Shown here: one piece after another, positions 47,649 to 55,279 of the stretch
How the letters are laid out: each line of letters begins with the position of its first letter
How positions within the stretch are numbered: position 1 is the stretch's first letter
DNA from: an uncultured Alteromonadaceae bacterium
GTDB taxonomy: Bacteria; Pseudomonadota; Gammaproteobacteria; Enterobacterales; Alteromonadaceae
DNA length: 64,000 bases
Assembly (NCBI GenBank): GCA_947501935.1
Contig: CANMXU010000011.1
Coordinates: 80,402 to 144,401, forward strand
Direction of reading: 5' to 3'
Made by a program: the position numbers and the translations under genes
The notes under the pieces: model-generated
What the model saw: only the letters and a program-made list of their open reading frames with translations
Told to the model about the DNA's origin: nothing
The model's database searches: none

Positions 47649-48845
47649 TTATATTAATACTCTTCGCTTGCCCGTTAACAATTGCTGCATTAACGCTTTT
47701 TTCTCTTGCTTTAAATCAGCTAGTTGCTGAACCAATAACTCAACTTCTTTATCTGCATTTGATAAACACGTGGCAATAGCATTTATTTCATTTTCATCTG
47801 TTGGCATCATAAATTTAAATTTATGTAAGTCACTGGTATTGATGGAGTTAATTGTGGCTCCTAAGTTTTTATGAACTTGTCTATAGTAATTACTAGACTG
47901 GAATAGTTGAAATGCATAGTCAGGGTACTTGCAACGGAAAAGTGTCATAAAGGCACCATGTGCTTGATTTGTAGCTTTACCTTTTATTAATGCACTTTTG
48001 CCTATTAGGTTCTTACTTCCGTTTCGAACACAAACCAAAATGTCACCGTCTTGTGTTTTAGATTTTATTGCTAAATCAGAGCTAACAAATACGTTATCTT
48101 TAAAAGCTAATTTTCCATGTTGAATATTTGATGAACGTAACACCAGCATCCCACCTTTATCAACAATATCAGATGGTGAATAAGTTAAACCTGTAATGCA
48201 TTTTCCAACATCAGCTAATTTAATTTCCTTCCATTCAGCATCAAAATTAGATAGGCGTTTTTTTCCGGTGAGCAGTTGTTGCGTCAGGGCTTTTTTCTGT
48301 TGCTTGCTGTTGTCAACTAAGCGCTCGATGGTACTTATCGATTTATCCCAAACTCCAAGGATGTTGCCTATTTTTCTTTGTTCGGGAAGTGGAGGCATTG
48401 GAACATGGATACCTTTAATAATCCCTCCGCTCAAATTTTGTTGACCGCCACTATTAGCTAAATCTCTAATGTTTTCGTATTGACTAACTAAATATTGATA
48501 ATAGTAATCGACTTCAAACCCTTCATTAAGTTGTAGAGCAGCACATGCTTGATTCGTAGATGCTTCGATACCTAATTTGGCTACTTGTCCACGAGTTTTC
48601 CCCTGACCATACATAGCCATTAAAATAGTATTTTTGGGGAAAAGTTTTGCTGAAGAATTTTTAAGACCTTCTTCCGTAATTTTTTGTTCTGTATCAGTGA
48701 TAACACCAAATTTTACTTCAGCGGTTGTTACCCAAGGTATGTAGCCCCCAAGCCAGTATGAATCATTTTGTCTACTAGGGGTGCCACCAGAAGAAACTTT
48801 AGCAATATCCTCGATAACACCTTTCTTCCATCCATTAGGCATCAT
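47649..48845 (-). CDS. hsdS: Type I restriction specificity subunit (island copy)
   Basis: The 398-residue HsdS has two target-recognition domains (about residues 1-150 and 205-350), each followed by a helical spacer. These are LPEQRKIGNILGVWDKSIST ending KKALTQQLLTGKKR, and the C-terminal KKALMQQLLTGKRR; the near-identical ends show the internal repeat typical of HsdS. It sets the bipartite DNA target for the island system. It overlaps the end of hsdM by 11 bp and is followed 14 bp later by the nucleotidyltransferase gene, not by hsdR. Confidence 0.93.
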   Translation of the reverse strand: MMPNGWKKGVIEDIAKVSSGGTPSRQNDSYWLGGYIPWVTTAEVKFGVITDTEQKITEEGLKNSSAKLFPKNTILMAMYGQGKTRGQVAKLGIEASTNQACAALQLNEGFEVDYYYQYLVSQYENIRDLANSGGQQNLSGGIIKGIHVPMPPLPEQRKIGNILGVWDKSISTIERLVDNSKQQKKALTQQLLTGKKRLSNFDAEWKEIKLADVGKCITGLTYSPSDIVDKGGMLVLRSSNIQHGKLAFKDNVFVSSDLAIKSKTQDGDILVCVRNGSKNLIGKSALIKGKATNQAHGAFMTLFRCKYPDYAFQLFQSSNYYRQVHKNLGATINSINTSDLHKFKFMMPTDENEINAIATCLSNADKEVELLVQQLADLKQEKKALMQQLLTGKRRVLI

Positions 48846-50367
48846 AACCCAACTCCTTTAAGTAGACTGCCATTTCCGCTTCGAGTGTATTGAGTTCGCT
48901 TTTAAGTTGCACTCGTTCAGTTCTTACAGCCACTAAATCAATCTCGGCTTCTTCCTCAAAGGTATCGACATAACGAGGGATATTAAGATTAAAGTCATTT
49001 TCAGCGATTTCATCAAAACTGGCTAGATAAGCATATTTATCAACCGTTTCACGAGCTTTGTAGGTGTCGATGATTTTTTGAATGTTGTCTGGCATCAACT
49101 GGTTTTGGTTTTTACCAGATTTAAATTCTCGACTGGCATCTATAAACAACACATTGTTATCTGTTTTTTGCTTTTTAAAGAGTAGTATCGCGGCAGGAAT
49201 ACCTGTGCCAAAGAATAGTTTTTCTGGTAAGCCAATCACAGTATCAAGTAGGTTTTCTTCTATTAATTGCTGACGAATTTTACCCTCAGACGATGCTCTA
49301 AATAATACGCCATGAGGCACAACAACCCCCATACGACCCGTTTCTGGTTTTAGAGTTTCGATCATGTGACTGATAAACGCATAGTCACCTTTAGTTTTAG
49401 GTGGCACACCACGTCTAAATCGACCATATGGATCACTGCTAGCATCCTCATGCCCCCATTTATCAAGAGAAAATGGGGGATTGGCTGTCACTATTTCGAA
49501 GTGTAATAAGCCTGTTCCTTCCTTATCTAATAACTGAGGGTTACGAATAGTGTCACCCCATTCAATACGGTGGTTGTCTTCACCGTGTAGGAACATGTTC
49601 ATTTTTGCTAATGCCCAGGTTGCACCAATGGCTTCTTGACCAAATAGCGCATACTTTTTTGATCCTGAATTTTTACGCACCATTGCGCCACATTTTAGTA
49701 ATAATGAACCACTGCCAACACACGGATCACATATTTGATCACCTTCAACTGGCTCTAAAATGGTTGCGAGTAGGTCCGAAACTTCTGGGGGAGTGTAGTA
49801 TTCTCCTGCGGTGGCACCACTGCCAGCAGCAAAGTGTTTAATAAGGAATTCGTAGGCATTACCAATAACATCTAAACTACCTACGCGCTCAGAGCTTAAG
49901 TTAAGAATGTCTTTACCAAAATCTTCTAATAAGTGACGCAGTAAATCGTTTTTTTGCTTTTCTTGGCCTAGTTTATCGGTATTAAAACTGATGTCTTGGA
50001 ACACATTTTTAAGTTTTGTGCCGTTGGCTTCTTCTAATGCATGTAGTGCTTGGTCAATTCGTTGGCCGTTACCTGCTTGATGACGTTGTTCATATAAATC
50101 CCAAAAACTAGCTCCTTCTGGTAATATAAAGCGCTGTTTCGACATCATTGCATGAATAAGCTTTGGGTTGTCGCCATATTGTTCAACAAGCTTTTTATAA
50201 TCGTCTTTGTACACATCTGAGATGTATTTTAAGAATAACATGGTTAATACGAAATCTTTGTAGGTATCTGCGTTAATAACACCTCTAAAGGTGTCACATG
50301 CAGCCCAAACTGCTTTGTTGATATCATCCTGATTGATTTGGTTAGCTGTGGTCTCTATGTTTGACAT
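48835..50367 (-). CDS. hsdM: Type I restriction N6-adenine methyltransferase subunit (island copy)
   Basis: The 510-residue HsdM is complete: HsdM_N domain (about residues 12-150), the GEYYTPPEV entry to the catalytic domain, SAM-binding DPCVGSGSLLL, and catalytic TANPPFS. It methylates adenines at the HsdS-defined target and protects the host. Its ATG at 50367 has AAGGA about ten bases upstream. It begins 78 bp after the single-TRD gene and overlaps hsdS. It is intact, unlike the resident hsdM into which the island inserted, so the island brings a working replacement. Confidence 0.94.
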   Translation of the reverse strand: MSNIETTANQINQDDINKAVWAACDTFRGVINADTYKDFVLTMLFLKYISDVYKDDYKKLVEQYGDNPKLIHAMMSKQRFILPEGASFWDLYEQRHQAGNGQRIDQALHALEEANGTKLKNVFQDISFNTDKLGQEKQKNDLLRHLLEDFGKDILNLSSERVGSLDVIGNAYEFLIKHFAAGSGATAGEYYTPPEVSDLLATILEPVEGDQICDPCVGSGSLLLKCGAMVRKNSGSKKYALFGQEAIGATWALAKMNMFLHGEDNHRIEWGDTIRNPQLLDKEGTGLLHFEIVTANPPFSLDKWGHEDASSDPYGRFRRGVPPKTKGDYAFISHMIETLKPETGRMGVVVPHGVLFRASSEGKIRQQLIEENLLDTVIGLPEKLFFGTGIPAAILLFKKQKTDNNVLFIDASREFKSGKNQNQLMPDNIQKIIDTYKARETVDKYAYLASFDEIAENDFNLNIPRYVDTFEEEAEIDLVAVRTERVQLKSELNTLEAEMAVYLKELGYDA

Positions 50368-50445
50368 GAGGTGTTAAATCCTTATTTTGAAATCTGTATA
50401 AATTAGTTAATTTTTCTTTATTGAGCTTTGCTTGTTATTAATATT

Positions 50446-51057
50446 CTAAAATTTTTCAAGTGCATGAATAGCAATCGCTTCAAGTTGTATTTGTCGGTTT
50501 CTGATCAGTTTTTTCAAAGCTTTCTGTTCTTTAACCCCACAGCGATGCATGTCGGCAAGTAGGCGCTGTTTTGTGGGGCTTAATACCTTAATAGGAACAT
50601 TTTCTAAAACCTGTCTACGGATACTTAAATAGTTAGAGCCTTCGGCTGTAGCTTTAAAGTAACGCTGTGCAGGCTGTTGATTAAGTTGCCAACATAGAAA
50701 TGAAGGTATGATCAAATCCTTAAACTCTGGCTTTAATCGAACCAGAAAAAAGTGTGGTGAACATACAGTGCGATCTAAAATGTTTTCTACTAATACGCTG
50801 TAATGTTTTGCTCCTTTAGCAACAAACAACACATCGCCATTTTGTAACCAATCAGGCTGCTTTTTGGTTGAGAGAATAGTTTCAACCGTCCAACATTGAT
50901 CTATCTCACCAGTTGCTTCTGTATCTCTTACCTGAATAACGTGTACATCACCATTATCGTATGGCTTTATAGTGCCACGAAATGGATGACCTAAACGAAT
51001 ATCAGCAATATCACATAGCTTTACTTCTTCAGATGCATGTCGAACTTTTGCATTCAT
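50446..51057 (-). CDS. Single-TRD HsdS-like protein leading the restriction operon
   Basis: The 203-residue protein resembles one half of an HsdS: a target-recognition domain (VKLCDIADIRLGHPFRGTI, then PHFFLVRLKPEF and LSIRRQVLENVPIKVLSPTKQ) and a short C-terminal helical spacer (QKALKKLIRNRQIQLEAIA). A full HsdS is encoded downstream, so this is extra. It may bind DNA alone or as a dimer, perhaps as an operon regulator or alternative specificity subunit. It is the first gene of the minus-strand operon, and a 7-bp inverted repeat (AAGTGCC/GGCACTT) lies about 85 bp upstream. Confidence 0.75.
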   Translation of the reverse strand: MNAKVRHASEEVKLCDIADIRLGHPFRGTIKPYDNGDVHVIQVRDTEATGEIDQCWTVETILSTKKQPDWLQNGDVLFVAKGAKHYSVLVENILDRTVCSPHFFLVRLKPEFKDLIIPSFLCWQLNQQPAQRYFKATAEGSNYLSIRRQVLENVPIKVLSPTKQRLLADMHRCGVKEQKALKKLIRNRQIQLEAIAIHALEKF

Positions 51058-51141
51058 GAGTCTCTAAGCCCTTATTTTTCGGTTAAGTCAGATCTTTTAT
51101 TGCACCAATAATTTCCATCGAGTTATCAGCACAATGCATTC

Positions 51142-51162
51142 AAGTGCCTTTGAGGGGCACTT
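51142..51162. repeat. Inverted repeat in the divergent promoter region
   Basis: AAGTGCC (51142-51148) and GGCACTT (51156-51162) flank 7 bases, upstream of the minus-strand restriction operon. It could be an operator; no other copy was seen. Confidence 0.4.
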
Positions 51163-51226
51163 AAATACTGAATTAATAAATAGGAAATTATATTGGCTGA
51201 TATTCTGCCTTAGGTCAATTTATTTT

Positions 51227-51292
51227 TTGCAGTAAACAAATACTGCAATTTATCATTGACACTTAAAATTATTTGCTTTATATTTTGCAGTA
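51227..51292 (+). promoter_or_regulatory. Recombinase-operon promoter with three TTGCAGTA boxes
   Basis: A near-consensus sigma-70 promoter is present: TTGACA (51256-51261), a 17-bp spacer, then TATATT (51279-51284). TTGCAGTA occurs at 51227-51234, inverted at 51241-51248 (a perfect palindrome with a 6-bp centre), and again at 51285-51292 over the expected start of transcription. The boxes bracket the promoter like operator sites. The ATG at 51298 would be only about 6 bases into the transcript. Confidence 0.75.
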
Positions 51293-51297
51293 TTAGA

Positions 51298-52698
51298 ATG
51301 GAGCAAAATAATTTGAGTGGTAATTATCCCAAAGTCGTAAAACAAAATGTAAATTTAGGCAAGTTGCCTTACATTTCTAACGTTGACGGAAATGGTCAAC
51401 GAATCATCTCTTTTCATGAAGATCATGTTGTAGAACGTTTTTCAAGAGTTCTATCGCTTACCCGCGTTCAAGATGCACTAGAGATTAATTTATTTTTAGA
51501 GCACAGATATAAAGGGCTATTTATGCCTCCTAAACGGGGAGGTAAGAAAAACCCTTTAGGCGGTGTCTCAGTTATTACAATTGATTCTCTTGCTAATTCA
51601 ATGAGTCTTTTTTTGCAGTGGATTGAGGCTAAAGATGTTGATTGGCATGAGGTTTATGCTGTGAGCGACAGCGATAAAGCCAAGTATTGGTTACCAGTTT
51701 ATCGATATCGTAAACACCTGATTGACCAAGTCATAGCTAGAAAAATTGACAGAGATACAGCCAATTTATATATCAAGCATGTACGTCAATTTTACGAGTG
51801 GGCCAGAAAGCAACGTAGAATTGACAAGTTACCTTTCAAATATAAAACAAAAATTATTAAGAAAAAGCGGAAAGATGGCGGTTTAGATCTTTTATTTACT
51901 GACTACGGCAGTGAAGAAAGAGGGTTTACTATTACCACAACAGATTTGTTGATCCCCAAAAAATATAAACAGAAAAAGTCTGGTGATTCGAGCTTGTCAC
52001 CTTATAGCCAAGAGGAGCTTAAATTATTATATGCGAGTAAGGAACTCGCTAAACAGGGGGCTAAATTACGAGTTGACTTGGCAGTTCAATGCGGGTTGCG
52101 AGCAGAAGAAGTAGCTACTTTTGAAGCCAGTCATATAGTTGACCCTAGCTTGGATAATAAAGTTATTTATTACATAACCTTTGTTGGGAAGTTCGATAAA
52201 GAACGAACCATTATGATGTCAAATGGACTAATGAAATCGCTATGGGAATACCGCAACGATAAAGAGCATCAAGATAGGCTAGCTAAGTGGCAACTCTTAC
52301 ACGGTAATTGTGACGATGCGCCATTATTTCTTAATCGTTCAGGCAGCTTTATGTCTCGTAAGTCAATTGGTAACGTGATCTCTATAGTACGTAAAGAGCT
52401 GAAGCTTGTTGGGAAAGAATTGAAACGTGATTTCCATGATTTACGTTCCACATTTGCTACTAACCTTGCTGGCTTCTTAATATATAAAAACCTGCCTATT
52501 GGTTTTGTCCAATTCAAGTTGATGCAGTTATTAGGACATGATGACTTTTCAACCACACTGAAATACATCAATTTTGCTCGCTCTTTAACTTTCGACAAAC
52601 AAATGGCTAGCTGGGTTGAAAAGCTGTTTGGTGAGTTTGTTGAACCGCTGCAACAGGATGCTTTTAAAGTTGAGCAACAAGGTGGTGATGATGAATAA
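51298..52698 (+). CDS. Tyrosine recombinase 1 of the island (GinA/TnpA/IntA-like)
   Basis: The 466-residue site-specific recombinase has all catalytic residues: Arg268 (CGLRAEEV), His380-x-x-Arg383 (FHDLRSTFATN), His414 (LLGHDDFSTT) and the nucleophile Tyr423 (LKYINFA). The start at ATG 51298 is chosen because an in-frame TTG at 51256 lies inside the -35 box. It is first in a four-gene operon, and its last bases overlap the next gene. Lack of a Shine-Dalgarno sequence and a very short leader suggest leaderless-type translation. Confidence 0.88.
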   Translation: MEQNNLSGNYPKVVKQNVNLGKLPYISNVDGNGQRIISFHEDHVVERFSRVLSLTRVQDALEINLFLEHRYKGLFMPPKRGGKKNPLGGVSVITIDSLANSMSLFLQWIEAKDVDWHEVYAVSDSDKAKYWLPVYRYRKHLIDQVIARKIDRDTANLYIKHVRQFYEWARKQRRIDKLPFKYKTKIIKKKRKDGGLDLLFTDYGSEERGFTITTTDLLIPKKYKQKKSGDSSLSPYSQEELKLLYASKELAKQGAKLRVDLAVQCGLRAEEVATFEASHIVDPSLDNKVIYYITFVGKFDKERTIMMSNGLMKSLWEYRNDKEHQDRLAKWQLLHGNCDDAPLFLNRSGSFMSRKSIGNVISIVRKELKLVGKELKRDFHDLRSTFATNLAGFLIYKNLPIGFVQFKLMQLLGHDDFSTTLKYINFARSLTFDKQMASWVEKLFGEFVEPLQQDAFKVEQQGGDDE

Positions 52699-55279
52699 TT
52701 TAAAGATTGAAACGTCACACTTTGAAGTTCAGCTTAGCAATTATTTAACTTCTGAAAATAGCAAGAATGTTAAGTTGCATATTAGTTTTATAAAACGCTT
52801 GATTAATCGTTATCCTCTCGTGAGAAAACATTGCCAAACATTAATTAATGACGTTCATTCATTACTTAAGGGTGATTACTGGCTAAGCTTAGAAGTGCTA
52901 GCTGAAAATCTTAACCATGAAGATGACGTATTACTTAGACGATGTTTATTAAATTTCGCTAACGCCATTGGTAATAACCTATCTCGTCCTAGCATTGTTA
53001 AAGTAGTTAATACAAATGTTGACCTGTTACCTTGGTATCGAATAAGTAACCATCTTGGATGCGAATTGCATGATGCGCTCAAAACATGGGATAAGTCTTC
53101 TTCTCTTGCTAAAACTTCGTTGCTTAACAATGCTCAAAAAGCATTGAAATGCTTAAAGCTATTATCTGAAAGTAAACCAAATATAAAAGAAGAACTATGT
53201 AAACATGGCCTCCTATGGTTTAAATCTACTAACCACTATAGGCAAGTATTTAAAGAAGAGCCGTTTGAAGATAAAAGTAAAATATTTCAATCAGCTTTAT
53301 TTTCAATATTACAAATGTATAAGCCAGAACGGTTTAGCATCATAACTATTAACATTAACCATAAAACTGTAGACGTAACAGACCTGGCAGAGATCGAATT
53401 TGTTCTGGTTGAACAACTACAAAAACTAGCTAATTCAGCCAAATACAAGGGAGAACTGGAGCACAGTGTTTCGTCTATCACTCAGCGATTTATTAAAACT
53501 GTTACTAGTATAAAAAAAGTCGCAGAAAAACATACAGGTTCTCTGAACAGAAACGGGCTGGATAACTTCAAGTCAGATGAATTTTCTTTAGTGAAGCAAG
53601 TAAAAAAACTACTGACAAGAGAACCGTTTAGGGATCTGATTTTACTATTAGAGCAACATTTTGGTCATGAAATATATCGTCATGATTATGTTGAACATTT
53701 GCTACCATTTTATTTTAAAAAACAAAAAAAGTATCGATTAATCGACTACAGTAAAGTTGCATCAATCTGCCCGGAAATAATACCTGAAATTGAAAAGCTG
53801 CATCAGTCTGAAACGGAACTTTTACCTGAAAAAAATTATGATATGGAAACGTTGCATACTCGGTTTGGCAGACTGAAACAACTACTATTAAACTATATCA
53901 TTCCTGATTATAAGGCTGAGTTGATAGAGCATGGTTTTATTTGCTTGAGTAAGAATAAAAATCGTATTCAAAAAGCTGCTTTTCAACAATTGCAAAGCGC
54001 AGTAAAAAGCAAAGACATGAGTGTTAGGAGTGGTACATCTTATACTGAAGTTGTCCGTTGGTTGATGGAAATTACGGGGCAAACGGTTGTTGAAGCTTTT
54101 AAAATTTCATTTAAGCGGCATCAACGACATGCTCGCAGGTTAAGAATAGAAGATCTCTATACTGACGATGAATTAAAAGAGATTGTTTATTATGTTGAAA
54201 AAGGAATCAAAGAAGCTGATAACCCAAAGAAGCTAGTAGCTTTGTATTTTGCGCGGATTCAATTGAAGAGTTGCTGGAATACAGCTCCAATGGCTGATAT
54301 TGAATTAAGCGACATCACAGATGTAGTGTTACCTACAGCGAAAAAGGGTATTACACTGCTGATTCAAAAGCCAAGAAAAGGTTACGACATTGATACCTAT
54401 TCTTTAGATGGCCGCACTGTTAATAGTGTGATGCGAGATATAGTGCATGTGCGGGACACTCTTACACAAGACTATCGTCCCCTTGGTAGCAAGAGCACAC
54501 AGAAATATTTATTTATCTTTAAAGAAAAAACAAAGGTTAGCCGAGTTCAAGCCAAAAATATCATTTCGCATATAAAGAGCATTTTACAAAGATTAGGTTG
54601 TCAAGTTACGTACAACTCAATGCGTATCAGAAAAAATGGCGTTAATCATTTGTACCGTGATGTTGCGAAACAAATGCGAGCCTATGAATCGGCAAATCTG
54701 CACACCTATGACACTTTCATAAAGCACTATCAGCGAGTAAGTGAGCAAAAAACTCAACAAACCTTGCATACAGCAGTCGATGTTATGCAACGCTATTTCA
54801 CAGGAAGAGAAATCGATCCTGAAATTAAAATCCTCATGGTTGATGATGGTGACACACAAAAAACACCAACTGGCGAATGTGCATCTCAAGGTAACGATGC
54901 TGAGGCTTCTCAATATAACAAAGAGCATCGTAATTTATCAGGAAAAGAAGATGGTGGGTGGTGTAGTGATTTTTTAGCTTGTGTGTGGTGTAAGCACTTT
55001 AGAACGGTAGCTGATGCTGAACATGTGTGGCAGTTATTAAGTTATAAAAACTATGTTCTTTCAGATATGGCAGCTAGTGTTTCTGATATTGAAAATAATG
55101 ACTTTCAACAAGAAGCTATTGAGACATTGAATCAGCGTGTTGATGCCATTTTAGAGCAAGTATCTGCCAAAAATTCTTCTGCCGTAATTAAGGGAAAAGA
55201 GTTAATGGAGAAAAAAGGAATGCATCGTTTTTGGGCATTTGCGGTTACAACAATGGAAAATGTGGGAGATATTATATGA
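52688..55279 (+). CDS. Recombinase 2 of the island, catalytically degenerate (GinB/Tfp-like)
   Basis: The 863-residue protein is the largest of the trio. I start it at ATG 52688 (AAGG upstream; 52691 is equally possible), overlapping the first recombinase. The C-terminal half has the tyrosine-recombinase fold with a candidate nucleophile Tyr681 (FIKHYQRV) and Arg646, but the first catalytic Arg is absent (SCWNTAPMADIEL) and the His of HxxR is Asn643 (NSMR). It is therefore probably a structural or accessory recombinase. A cysteine cluster (GGWCSDFLACVWCKHF) near the C-terminus may bind zinc. It overlaps the third gene by ATGA. Confidence 0.8.
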   Translation: MMNNLKIETSHFEVQLSNYLTSENSKNVKLHISFIKRLINRYPLVRKHCQTLINDVHSLLKGDYWLSLEVLAENLNHEDDVLLRRCLLNFANAIGNNLSRPSIVKVVNTNVDLLPWYRISNHLGCELHDALKTWDKSSSLAKTSLLNNAQKALKCLKLLSESKPNIKEELCKHGLLWFKSTNHYRQVFKEEPFEDKSKIFQSALFSILQMYKPERFSIITININHKTVDVTDLAEIEFVLVEQLQKLANSAKYKGELEHSVSSITQRFIKTVTSIKKVAEKHTGSLNRNGLDNFKSDEFSLVKQVKKLLTREPFRDLILLLEQHFGHEIYRHDYVEHLLPFYFKKQKKYRLIDYSKVASICPEIIPEIEKLHQSETELLPEKNYDMETLHTRFGRLKQLLLNYIIPDYKAELIEHGFICLSKNKNRIQKAAFQQLQSAVKSKDMSVRSGTSYTEVVRWLMEITGQTVVEAFKISFKRHQRHARRLRIEDLYTDDELKEIVYYVEKGIKEADNPKKLVALYFARIQLKSCWNTAPMADIELSDITDVVLPTAKKGITLLIQKPRKGYDIDTYSLDGRTVNSVMRDIVHVRDTLTQDYRPLGSKSTQKYLFIFKEKTKVSRVQAKNIISHIKSILQRLGCQVTYNSMRIRKNGVNHLYRDVAKQMRAYESANLHTYDTFIKHYQRVSEQKTQQTLHTAVDVMQRYFTGREIDPEIKILMVDDGDTQKTPTGECASQGNDAEASQYNKEHRNLSGKEDGGWCSDFLACVWCKHFRTVADAEHVWQLLSYKNYVLSDMAASVSDIENNDFQQEAIETLNQRVDAILEQVSAKNSSAVIKGKELMEKKGMHRFWAFAVTTMENVGDII

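Noticed and set aside
52269..52718. 149-residue open frame on the minus strand.
   Set aside because: It lies antisense to the 3' end of recombinase 1, whose catalytic motifs fix the true strand; it has no ribosome site or recognisable domain.
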